NCBI RefSeq assembly: GCF_022878925.1 | Contig: NZ_CP084627.1 | Location: forward strand, 1,364,001-1,428,000 | Reading direction: 5' to 3' | Length of the DNA stretch: 64,000 bases | DNA from: Caballeronia sp. TF1N1 | GTDB taxonomy: Bacteria; Pseudomonadota; Gammaproteobacteria; Burkholderiales; Burkholderiaceae | Shown here: positions 9,504 to 18,078 of the stretch, in pieces | Layout: every line of letters starts with the position of its first letter | How positions within the stretch are numbered: the first letter of the stretch is position 1 | Position numbers and translations under genes: made by a program | The notes under the pieces: model-generated | The model's database searches: none | What the model saw: only the letters and a program-made list of their open reading frames with translations | Told to the model about the DNA's origin: nothing

Positions 9504-11140
9504 CAGCGTGACTCCTGCGATGCAAGCGGCTCTTTCGCGGCGCCTGCCGGTTTGTGATGATGCATCGGGCATTGCGCGGCGCTGGCCGACATGCCGCTGC
9601 GCGCTCGATCCGGCAGTGCCGACAGACGGTCATACAGCGCGCGATAACGGTCGATCATCTGCTTCTTCGTGTAATAGCGGCGCACGCGTGCGAGACCGGC
9701 TTGTTGTGCGGCTTGCCAGCGCGTTTCATCCGCGAGCAAGGACAGCACGGCCTGCGCGAACGCGGCCGGGTCCGCAAGCTGCACGACGCCGCCCGCCGAT
9801 CCGAGCGCGCGATCTTCCTCATCCACGCCTTCGATCAATTGGCGGCACGACCCGACATCCGTCGTGATGGCCGGCACGCCCGCTGCGAAACCTTCGAGCA
9901 CCACGAGCGGCAGCGCTTCGCTGATCGAGGTCAGTGCGATGACATCGACTTGCGGCAGCATGTCGTCAATACGCTGAAAGCCGAGAAACTTGAGATTGCG
10001 GCTCAAGCCGAGACTCTCCACCAATGCGCGGCATTCGAGCGCATAGGCGGGATCTTCTTCTTCCGGTCCGATGATCCAGCCTTCCAGGTCCGGCATGCTG
10101 CGCGACGCGATGAAGATCGCGCGAATGAAAGTCTTGATGTCCTTGATCGGCACCACACGTCCGATCAGCGCAACCACGCGATTCGAACGCGGCTTGCGTT
10201 GCGCGACGAGCGGCCCGAGCGCATCGACGTCGATACCGTTGGGGATACACTGCGTGCGCTCGGCACGCGCACCGTCCGTCACCTGACGCTGGCGATTCGC
10301 TTCGTAGAGCGCGACGATATCGTCGGCGGCGTCGTAGGCAAGCTTGCCGATCGCTTCGAAGAAACGCACCCACAGTTCGCGGAAGTAACTCACGCGCGAG
10401 ATGTCGCGTTCGAACACACCGCGGTTGTCGCGAATCCACTGGCTTTGCAGCAAGTCGATCTTGCGTTCCTTCGTATAGATGCCATGCTCGGAGATCAGCA
10501 AGGGCCTTCCGGTACGGTAGTGCATCAACGCGCCGAGAAAGCCGCTATATCCCGTCGATACCGTGTGATAAACCTTGGCCGGCAACAACTGCTCCGCCAC
10601 GCGCGCAAGCTGCCACAGCGGCTTGTGCATGATACGCACGGTCCAGAAGTAATCGGTGAAGGACGGGTCCGTGCAGAACTGCTCGTATTGATCGACGATG
10701 GTATGCCACGCCGCGCGACTCGTGAGGAACTGCTCTTCGTTGAGCGCGCCGCTCGTGCCGATCATCGGGATCATGTCGGCGAGCAACGCGCCAGCATCGC
10801 GGCCGTTACGCGGGTCGCGCAAGGTGTCGTGCAGCTGCTGCGAGCGCACGAATGCGGCGCTGTCGCCAGCGGCCGCGCGCGGCGTAAAATCCGCCGTGGT
10901 CGGCTCGTACAGGTAATGCGTTTCGATATGCACGACGTTGTCGGGCAATGCATAAGCGACGCCCGCATAGTCCGACTTCTGGCTGCCTATGAAGACGATC
11001 GCGAAGCGTGTGTCGGGGTAAGAGCGGATCATCTCGTTGACCCAGCTCGATACCCCGCCGCGCACGAACGGGAACGTGCCTTCGAGGAGAAGGCAGACAT
11101 CGGCATCGGCGGCGCGGCGGATCGGGAGTTCTTTCATCAT
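9503..11140 (-). CDS. pelF: Pel polysaccharide glycosyltransferase PelF
   Basis: Cytoplasmic GT4-family glycosyltransferase that polymerises UDP-GalNAc into the Pel backbone. Features include L-L-L-E-G-T-F-P-F-V-R-G-G-V-S-S-W-V at the N-terminus, I-P-N-G-I-D-V, L-I-G-R-V-V-P-I-K-D, and the E-x7-E type motif S-E-A-L-P-L-V-V-L-E-G-F. At 545 residues it is slightly longer than the roughly 507-residue P. aeruginosa protein because of its C-terminal tail. Its start overlaps the pelE stop. Confidence 0.95.
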   Translation of the reverse strand: MMKELPIRRAADADVCLLLEGTFPFVRGGVSSWVNEMIRSYPDTRFAIVFIGSQKSDYAGVAYALPDNVVHIETHYLYEPTTADFTPRAAAGDSAAFVRSQQLHDTLRDPRNGRDAGALLADMIPMIGTSGALNEEQFLTSRAAWHTIVDQYEQFCTDPSFTDYFWTVRIMHKPLWQLARVAEQLLPAKVYHTVSTGYSGFLGALMHYRTGRPLLISEHGIYTKERKIDLLQSQWIRDNRGVFERDISRVSYFRELWVRFFEAIGKLAYDAADDIVALYEANRQRQVTDGARAERTQCIPNGIDVDALGPLVAQRKPRSNRVVALIGRVVPIKDIKTFIRAIFIASRSMPDLEGWIIGPEEEDPAYALECRALVESLGLSRNLKFLGFQRIDDMLPQVDVIALTSISEALPLVVLEGFAAGVPAITTDVGSCRQLIEGVDEEDRALGSAGGVVQLADPAAFAQAVLSLLADETRWQAAQQAGLARVRRYYTKKQMIDRYRALYDRLSALPDRARSGMSASAAQCPMHHHKPAGAAKEPLASQESR

Positions 11141-12147
11141 GACCAGTACTTCACAACCGGTTTGAGCGTGGGCAACGAAGCGGCATTGCCGAGCGTCGCC
11201 AGAAGGTTCGCCACGCGTGAATATTCGCCGCGCAGAAAGTCCGCTTCGGCAAGCCAGGGAACGAGACGTTCGCGCGGAAAGCCGAGCTCGAGCGCGCGGC
11301 CAATGTGTTCATGCGCTTCATCGGGCAAGCCGCTTGCAAGCGCCAGACGTCCGCGAATGAGCCACAGTGCGGCATCCGATGAATCGATTTCGAGCGCGGC
11401 TTGCGCGTAGCGGTCGGCTTGCTGCAGCGTGTGCTTATAGACCGCGCCTTGCACGAGATTCTGGTACACGAGCTCGAAGTAGAGTTCGGCAAGCAGTCGA
11501 TTCAGCGCGTGACGCTCGGCGGGCTTCTCGGTTGCTTCGAGCGTTTTGCTCGTTCTGAAGATTTTCTGCATGATCTCGTTCTCGGCATGGTCCAACGTGC
11601 CGTATGCAATCAGGCGAATGTCTTCCAGGGGATCGGCGAGCAAGTCGCGCAGCAAGGTGCCGGTGGTGCGGGTCGGCATGCTCTGAATGGCAACCAACGC
11701 GGACAGTCGATCCGTCGATGCCACCTGCGTGTTCGCAAGACGTGCCTGCAAGCGCGCGCCGCCGCCATGCTGAACGCGCGATACCAGATACGTGACGAAC
11801 TTGGGACGCGCGACATCGTCGAGTTCGCCGCTTTCCTTAAGCGCGGGGAAGAGCGCTGCCCAGATACAGCTCACGAGCACCACGACGCCACCCAAGAGCG
11901 GTACGAACGTGCACGCAAGCCACAACGAGAGCAACGACCACGCAAGCGGCTTGCGATAGTTCCGCGGCAACCAGGCGCGAAACGCAACGGCTTCGGCCAG
12001 ACCCGCTGCGGCCTGCCAAGCCAGGAAGCGCATGAGCGGATCGAACGCGCCCGGCGCCTGCATCAGGCTCGCAATCGCAAGGTATTGCACCGTTCCCGCG
12101 ACGATAGCCGCGAGCGCGCCGACGAGGAATGAGGACCCTTTAGACAT
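11137..12147 (-). CDS. pelE: Pel inner-membrane TPR protein PelE
   Basis: Two N-terminal membrane segments (about residues 8-28 and 70-100) are followed by a helical TPR-like cytoplasmic region with A-L-E-I-D-S-S-D-A-A-L-W-L-I-R-G. At 336 residues it matches PelE length. The ATG at 12147 was chosen as the start; it overlaps the pelD stop by 8 bp, and a longer frame to 12225 is shadow. PelE is part of the PelDEFG membrane complex. Confidence 0.88.
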   Translation of the reverse strand: MSKGSSFLVGALAAIVAGTVQYLAIASLMQAPGAFDPLMRFLAWQAAAGLAEAVAFRAWLPRNYRKPLAWSLLSLWLACTFVPLLGGVVVLVSCIWAALFPALKESGELDDVARPKFVTYLVSRVQHGGGARLQARLANTQVASTDRLSALVAIQSMPTRTTGTLLRDLLADPLEDIRLIAYGTLDHAENEIMQKIFRTSKTLEATEKPAERHALNRLLAELYFELVYQNLVQGAVYKHTLQQADRYAQAALEIDSSDAALWLIRGRLALASGLPDEAHEHIGRALELGFPRERLVPWLAEADFLRGEYSRVANLLATLGNAASLPTLKPVVKYWS

Positions 12148-13534
12148 CGAGGCCACTTCGCTTGAGAAGACGCTTGAGCGCCGCACCCGGTTCCTCGCCT
12201 TCGAGATGCAGCGTATGCACGCCAACGCGCGCGCCTTCGAGGTCGGTATTGAACTGCGCTTTCAGACTTGCTTCGATACGCGCGAGATAGCCGTCGATGC
12301 CGGTCGTATCCGTTGCGGGCATGAGATTGAGCAGCACGGATTGCCGCGGCGTCTGCACGGGCCACATGACGTCGAGCGAACGGCGGCGGCGTATGACGTG
12401 TTCGAAGAGTTCATCGCCTTCTTCATCGCGCGGAAACACGAGCGCGACCAGCGAGGAAGCCACGCCCGCCTTCTTCTGCAGACGCGTCAGACGGCCGAGA
12501 TCGAGCGCGAATTCATGCGGGCAATCGGGTACCTGATCGACGATGCGCTGCACGAAGGACGCGTGCGCCACGCCATCGGCGTAGTAACCCAACAGCACCA
12601 GCAGGAGTTGCAGATTGTCGAAGTTGAGCGACAGGAACGGCATGCGCTTGATGACGAGCAACGCACGCAATTCGCCATCGGCGGAAACCAGCGGCGCGCA
12701 GACGAGATACTCGCTGACCGGCACGGTCGAATCGACGTTCTTCAGATGCGCGACGTTTTGCGTGGCGAGCGCATGCATGACGAGTTCATCGTCGAGCTTG
12801 AGCGTGAAGGCATCGCCGAGTTGGGCGATCGGCTCCATGCCCAGTTTGCCCCGATGCACCGGAAAAAGCGCGGCCACTTCAATTTGACATGCTTGCGCGA
12901 TGAACTCGAGCAGGCCATCCGCGCCGCGCATCGATGAATCGTTCTTCGCCGTGTCGCCGGCGACGGAAAGCCGCCGCAACTCGGTGATCGAATCGCGCAA
13001 CGTCGTCGGACGCGACAGCAGATCCTTCTCAAGCCGCTCATGCGAAAGACGCAGCAAGTAGTGACTGTTGGTCAACGCAACGAGGCGGTCGTTCAGATAG
13101 TCGTTCAGCGACGATGCACGTTCCGCGCGGCTGCCCCACGTATCGCCGAAATGACCGGCAAGGATCGTCTGACAAAGACCGCCCGCGAAATACAACGCGG
13201 GAAACGTGCCGCCCGGCGGATAGAACAACTCCCACACACCGAACATGATGGAGCTGGACAGCAAGCCAAGCAGCGTACCGTAGCGCAACGCGACGAGCAG
13301 CGGCACCATCCATAGCCACGGAAAGCCGCCGCGCACGAGTAAGGGATCGTCATGCTGAAGCCAGCGCGCGACAGACAGCATGATGAGCATCAGCGCGACG
13401 CTTTCGACGATAGCGAAGGGCCGCGCCACCGCGGGCGCGAGAAAGCGGCGCACGCGGCCCAAATTGCCGAACGGATGCGCGTGGCGCTTGGCGGCGCCCG
13501 GGTTGGTTTCGACGGCTGCGGTATTCACGGCCAT
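12140..13534 (-). CDS. pelD: c-di-GMP receptor PelD
   Basis: Inner-membrane regulator of Pel synthesis. It has up to four N-terminal membrane segments (residues about 35-130), a coiled-coil stretch, a GAF domain, and a degenerate GGDEF domain. The c-di-GMP inhibitory-site-type motif R385-S-L-D388 is present (RxxD), so ligand binding is expected while cyclase activity is not. Length is 464 residues, versus 455 in P. aeruginosa. The downstream effect, activation of PelF, is inferred from the family. Confidence 0.93.
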   Translation of the reverse strand: MAVNTAAVETNPGAAKRHAHPFGNLGRVRRFLAPAVARPFAIVESVALMLIMLSVARWLQHDDPLLVRGGFPWLWMVPLLVALRYGTLLGLLSSSIMFGVWELFYPPGGTFPALYFAGGLCQTILAGHFGDTWGSRAERASSLNDYLNDRLVALTNSHYLLRLSHERLEKDLLSRPTTLRDSITELRRLSVAGDTAKNDSSMRGADGLLEFIAQACQIEVAALFPVHRGKLGMEPIAQLGDAFTLKLDDELVMHALATQNVAHLKNVDSTVPVSEYLVCAPLVSADGELRALLVIKRMPFLSLNFDNLQLLLVLLGYYADGVAHASFVQRIVDQVPDCPHEFALDLGRLTRLQKKAGVASSLVALVFPRDEEGDELFEHVIRRRRSLDVMWPVQTPRQSVLLNLMPATDTTGIDGYLARIEASLKAQFNTDLEGARVGVHTLHLEGEEPGAALKRLLKRSGLDV

Positions 13535-13615
13535 TTCCTTTTCTTGTCTCGTGCTTATTTCGTATCGGCCTGCATTCTGTATGTCGGCGGCAGGCGGGCA
13601 AGCTTGATCGGCGAC

Positions 13616-14167
13616 TTACTGGCGCGCTTGCAACGGCGACAGCACATTGCCGATCAAAGTGGTCGCCACACTCGACAATGCCGAGCGGCTCCAGCCCGTA
13701 CGCGTTCCCGTTGCGCTCCAGACGACCGAGCCGTTCGCGACATCGATCAGTTCGAAGGTCACGCCCACTACCGGTTCGCCATCTACGCCGGTCTTGTAGC
13801 GCCATTCCTCGACCGCGCCCGTCAGCACATAGCGCGCGTTTTGCGAGCGTGCCCATTCGAGCGACTTGTCGCCATCGCCGCGTTGCGCGTTATCGAAGAG
13901 CGCGTTGCGGTTGGTATCGGCGGGAGCGATACATACATCACCGATACCGCCTGCGCGCAGCGTATTCGCCGCGATGGATTCGGCGCTCTTGCCCGCATCC
14001 GGCGTTTCCGTGTAGTTGGCGATGGACACGACAGCCACCTTGTCGCCATGCGTGAGCGTCGGGCCGGCCGTCTGACGCACCGTTCCGCATGCGCTCATTG
14101 CAAGCGCGAGCGCGGTTGCCGCCACACACCATGCGCCTGAACGCGCGAGTCGTTTGATACCGTGCAT
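13616..14167 (-). CDS. pelC: outer-membrane lipoprotein PelC
   Basis: Periplasmic-facing lipoprotein that forms a ring under the PelB pore in the family. The signal peptide ends in L-A-L-A-M-S-A-C; the -3 position is Met, so the lipobox is slightly off consensus. It is 183 residues. The start at 14167 has a strong GGAAGGGG ribosome-binding site 6 bp upstream, which decides against the frame extending to 14203. An 81-bp gap separates it from pelD, the largest inside the operon. Confidence 0.9.
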   Translation of the reverse strand: MHGIKRLARSGAWCVAATALALAMSACGTVRQTAGPTLTHGDKVAVVSIANYTETPDAGKSAESIAANTLRAGGIGDVCIAPADTNRNALFDNAQRGDGDKSLEWARSQNARYVLTGAVEEWRYKTGVDGEPVVGVTFELIDVANGSVVWSATGTRTGWSRSALSSVATTLIGNVLSPLQARQ

Positions 14168-14199
14168 GTTGCTTCCCCTTCCGTGGATCCAGAATCGTT

Positions 14200-17100
14200 T
14201 CAATAAAACCAGCTATAGCGCGCACCGATTTGCGTGACCGGCGTACCGAGACGCGACACACGCTGATGCGAGAAGTAAAGCGCCGCATGATCGCCGCCGA
14301 ACACAGTGCCCGCGAGGCCAAGACTGATGGACGGTCCCCAGCCCTGATTCGAGTCGTGCAGCACGCCTGCATCGAAGAATGGCCGCCATGCGCGCGTGTA
14401 TTGATCGAGCAGATCGTTGCCGAAACCGAAGAACAGGCCGTATTGCGAGTAGCTTTGCGGAATGAAGCTCGCCGCACTCACCGGACCGGCGGTCACCGGA
14501 ATGAGGCGCGAGATCAGGCCATCGGCGGCGCCACTTGCGCCGTATCCGCCATGCGCGCCCATCAGGCGCAGCGTGTAGTCCGGATAATTCGTGCGAATGC
14601 GATAACCGATCTCGCCCGTCGACAGCACGCCGCTACCGAGATAGTTACGCGCTTGGCTATAGAAGCGATCGGCTTCGACCGTGCCCGTGGCATAGAGGCT
14701 TTCCGTCGCGCGATACGTCACGGTGCCTGCGACGTTGTCCTTCACACCGCCCACTTGCAACACTTGCGACTCGCGTGCGGTCTGGTTGTAGCCCGCCTTC
14801 ACGGCGAGCGACAACGCGGAATTTCGGCCCCATTCCGCACCCGCCGATACGCTGTAAAAACTGTCGAGCGCTTCGCGGCGGCCCACGGTGACCATGAACG
14901 CCGTGTCGTAAGTCTGGCGGCGCGCGAAGACTTCCAACGAGCGATCCACCGAAGGGACATCGGTGAGTTGCGATGAATCCGTCGAATGCTGGAAGCGTTG
15001 AACGCCCTTCACGCCGATCATGTATTTGTCCGCGATCTTGAGGCTGCCGCCAAGCGTCTGCTCGATGTAATCGAGCGGATGTTCGACATAACTCGTGACG
15101 CTTGCATCGAGCGATTGCGGCCACGTCAGTGAGGTCTGCACGAGGCGGCCATGCAGTTCATCGTCATAGGGCGCATCTTCGAGGCCTTGAAACGCGAGCT
15201 TTTGTGCATCGCCCGGACGATCCACCGCGATCGATGCATCGATACGGTCATAGATCGGCAGGCGCGCCTTCTGATCATCGAGAAGACGTTCCATCGCGGG
15301 CTTGTCGTTGTCGGCAAGCGCAATGGCGATCAACTGCTCCGAAGGCTGAACCAGCACGTCGGCGTATTGACGCGCGAGCCAGCGCTTCGCCAACGGATTC
15401 GCTTCGTGCGACATGGCCCAGGCAAGCGCGACATCGCGTGCAACGGACGACGTCAGTTGTGACTCTTTCGCAGATGCACTTGCGTTCGATGCCTTCAATT
15501 GCGCAGCAGGCAGACCGGCCGTATCGCCCAGCAAGGTGCGGCGTGCGGCGGTGTCGTCGTTGCGCCCGGCATCGGTTGCGAGCAGGTCGATCAGCAATGC
15601 CTTCGATACATCCGCGTTCTCGAATATCGATGCCAGCGTCACGCGCCGGCCTTGCAGTTGTTCACGCACTTCACTGCCTTGCGATTGGCGCGTCTGCACG
15701 ATGTTCCTTCCCACCGCCGTGTTCGCGCGAACGGCCGCTTCCTCGTCCTGCATCTGGCGCCAGACATTGCGGCGAATGGACCATGCGAGCTCGCTGCGTC
15801 CGGCCATCTCTTGCGCCTCGGCATAGCTCAACTGCCACAGCGGATCACGCGATGCGGACGCCGCTTGCAGACGCAAGTACTTGAGCGCGGCTTCAGGCTT
15901 GTTCAAGCGCATATAGGCAGCAGCGAGCGGGCCCCACAACGCGGGCTCTTGCGCAGGCGTATCGCGCCATGGCTTGAGCGCGTCGTGCAATTGCGCATCC
16001 GTGCCGTAGTCGACGAGCGTCCAGAGCAATGCCGCGCGCAAGTCGAGCGCGGCACCCGGCAGCGTGACGGCATGTTGAAGATCGGCGAGCGCATCGAGCG
16101 GACGGTTCGTCTGTCGATAGTATTCGGCGCGAATGCGCAGGAACGACGGCGACTCCGACGCAACGGCGAGTTGCTCCGGGCTCAGGCTCTTGAGCAATGC
16201 ATCGGCGCGATCGTATTGCTCGGCATCGGTGTAATAGTGGACTGCGCTTTCCAGTGAGCGCGGCGAACGATCGCGGCGATACTGCAACTCCGAGGTACGA
16301 GCGGCATCGACTGGATAAGCGTCGTAGAAGTACGTCATCGCGCTCAAGTCTTCGGGCGTGGCCTCGCCGCTTGCAAGCAGATGCTTGTACGCGTCGTTGG
16401 CGATGTCATCGCGTTGCAGAAGACGCGCGAGTTGCGCCGCGTTGCGCCAGAACAGAATGTCATCGTTCCTGGCGCCTTGGCGTGCAGCGAGCAAGGCATC
16501 GAGCGCACCCTTGTAGTCGCCATGACGATACAAAAGGCTCGCGGTGCGCAATGCGTATTGCGTGTTCGCCGGATTGCGCTTGTTCAACGCGCGATAAGCG
16601 GCGAGCGCTTCGTCGTCGTGGCCCGAGCGTTCCGCGAGTTGGCCAAGCCGCAAAACGATGGCCTCGTTCGATATCGTGCGCTGACGGGTGCGCAGGAACG
16701 CCAGTGCATCGTCCGGACGGCCGAGACGTTCGTATGCCGCGACGACCGAGTCGAGCAGCTTGAGATCGGCGGGTGCGGCATTCGATGCCTGGATCAACGC
16801 GGCGAGATACGCGTTGTCGTCGTTGAGCATCGGAGCCAGACGCATGACGTTTTTCCAGCCTTCCGGGTCGTGCGTGGCTTGCGCGTAAGCGAGCCACATC
16901 TTGAGCGCGAGCGGCGACGCGTGATTCCATTCGGATACTTGAGCGAGCCGCTTCGTCCACACCGTCGAGCCGGGATTCTTCTCGACCTGTTCGCTCGCGA
17001 CGCGCTGTGCGTTCTGCAAGTCGTTCGATTCGAGGAACGATTGATACAGGAGACCCGGGACATCGTCCGTGGCGCTCGGAGCCGATGCAGGCGTAGCAAC

Positions 17101-18078
17101 ACGAACGACATGCACATCGTGACGGTGCGTATGCATCGGCTGCGAACCATCCATATACGCATATTCTTTCTGTGATGCGCGCTCGCGAAGATACGCGACC
17201 AGCCGTAGCGCGCCGTCTTCATCCGTTGGCTGCGCTTGCGCATAACCCGCGAGCGCCTTTGCATAACGATCCACGAGGTCCGGCCGATGCGCCGCGCGGG
17301 CCAGATTCAGCAGCACGACAAGCGTCGCGTGATCGTGCGCGAACGCCGCGCCATGTTCCTTCGCGGCGCCAAGCGCTTCATCGAGCAGATTGCCCGACTG
17401 CAGCGCGCGAATGCCGTTGATGAAGCAATCACGCTTCGCATCGAACGTGGGTGCCTTCGCTTGCAAACGGAACCAGCCTTCCGCCGCGCCGCGATAGTCG
17501 CCGCCATACATGGCAAAGCGCACCACTTCGCGATTCCAGCGCGTCTGTTGTGCCGGGTCCTGCACGGCAAGCCGCGCATAGAGCTGCCCCGCAAGCTGTT
17601 GCGCATTTGCGGATGCAGCCGCTTCGGCCAGGATTTGCAAGTCCGCATTCGACCACGACAGCGCCGCCGCGTTGGTCAGTTGCGTGCGCAGGCGAACCAG
17701 CGCGGCCTCGCGGCCCGGATCGTTCGCGGGCAATGCGAAGGTCTCGCGCGTATCCACGGTCAGGCGCAGCAACTGTGCGGCGCGATGAAGCTCGTCACCA
17801 GGCGCGGCGGCCATGCGGTCAGCAATGCGGCGCGCATCTTCATCGCGCCCGAGACGCACGTATTGCGTGCCGAGCACCGAGAGAATCTCCGTGTTGCCGG
17901 GCTGCACGCGCAGCCACGCTTCGAGATAAGCGATGCTGAGATCGCTCGGTGCATCGGTGGATGTCAAGCGGTTGCGCAATCCGCCACGCGGATGCATGAA
18001 CCATAGCGTGATCAACACGACGCCCGCGAGCAACATCACGAGCCACGTTGGCGCAATACGAGGGCGATTAACGAGCAC
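14200..18078 (-). CDS. pelB: outer-membrane Pel export porin with TPR scaffold, PelB
   Basis: A 1,292-residue protein, about 100 longer than P. aeruginosa PelB. It has an N-terminal membrane anchor (W-L-V-M-L-L-A-G-V-V-L), a long TPR array through most of the protein, and a C-terminal beta-barrel ending A-R-Y-S-W-F-Y, with the terminal aromatic typical of outer-membrane proteins. It guides the polymer through the periplasm and out. The start is a GTG overlapping the end of pelA by 11 bp, implying coupled translation. Confidence 0.93.
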   Translation of the reverse strand: MLVNRPRIAPTWLVMLLAGVVLITLWFMHPRGGLRNRLTSTDAPSDLSIAYLEAWLRVQPGNTEILSVLGTQYVRLGRDEDARRIADRMAAAPGDELHRAAQLLRLTVDTRETFALPANDPGREAALVRLRTQLTNAAALSWSNADLQILAEAAASANAQQLAGQLYARLAVQDPAQQTRWNREVVRFAMYGGDYRGAAEGWFRLQAKAPTFDAKRDCFINGIRALQSGNLLDEALGAAKEHGAAFAHDHATLVVLLNLARAAHRPDLVDRYAKALAGYAQAQPTDEDGALRLVAYLRERASQKEYAYMDGSQPMHTHRHDVHVVRVATPASAPSATDDVPGLLYQSFLESNDLQNAQRVASEQVEKNPGSTVWTKRLAQVSEWNHASPLALKMWLAYAQATHDPEGWKNVMRLAPMLNDDNAYLAALIQASNAAPADLKLLDSVVAAYERLGRPDDALAFLRTRQRTISNEAIVLRLGQLAERSGHDDEALAAYRALNKRNPANTQYALRTASLLYRHGDYKGALDALLAARQGARNDDILFWRNAAQLARLLQRDDIANDAYKHLLASGEATPEDLSAMTYFYDAYPVDAARTSELQYRRDRSPRSLESAVHYYTDAEQYDRADALLKSLSPEQLAVASESPSFLRIRAEYYRQTNRPLDALADLQHAVTLPGAALDLRAALLWTLVDYGTDAQLHDALKPWRDTPAQEPALWGPLAAAYMRLNKPEAALKYLRLQAASASRDPLWQLSYAEAQEMAGRSELAWSIRRNVWRQMQDEEAAVRANTAVGRNIVQTRQSQGSEVREQLQGRRVTLASIFENADVSKALLIDLLATDAGRNDDTAARRTLLGDTAGLPAAQLKASNASASAKESQLTSSVARDVALAWAMSHEANPLAKRWLARQYADVLVQPSEQLIAIALADNDKPAMERLLDDQKARLPIYDRIDASIAVDRPGDAQKLAFQGLEDAPYDDELHGRLVQTSLTWPQSLDASVTSYVEHPLDYIEQTLGGSLKIADKYMIGVKGVQRFQHSTDSSQLTDVPSVDRSLEVFARRQTYDTAFMVTVGRREALDSFYSVSAGAEWGRNSALSLAVKAGYNQTARESQVLQVGGVKDNVAGTVTYRATESLYATGTVEADRFYSQARNYLGSGVLSTGEIGYRIRTNYPDYTLRLMGAHGGYGASGAADGLISRLIPVTAGPVSAASFIPQSYSQYGLFFGFGNDLLDQYTRAWRPFFDAGVLHDSNQGWGPSISLGLAGTVFGGDHAALYFSHQRVSRLGTPVTQIGARYSWFY

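Noticed and set aside
9554..11410. 618-codon open frame opposite pelF
   Set aside because: Antisense shadow with Arg-rich composition; pelF has clear motifs and coupling.
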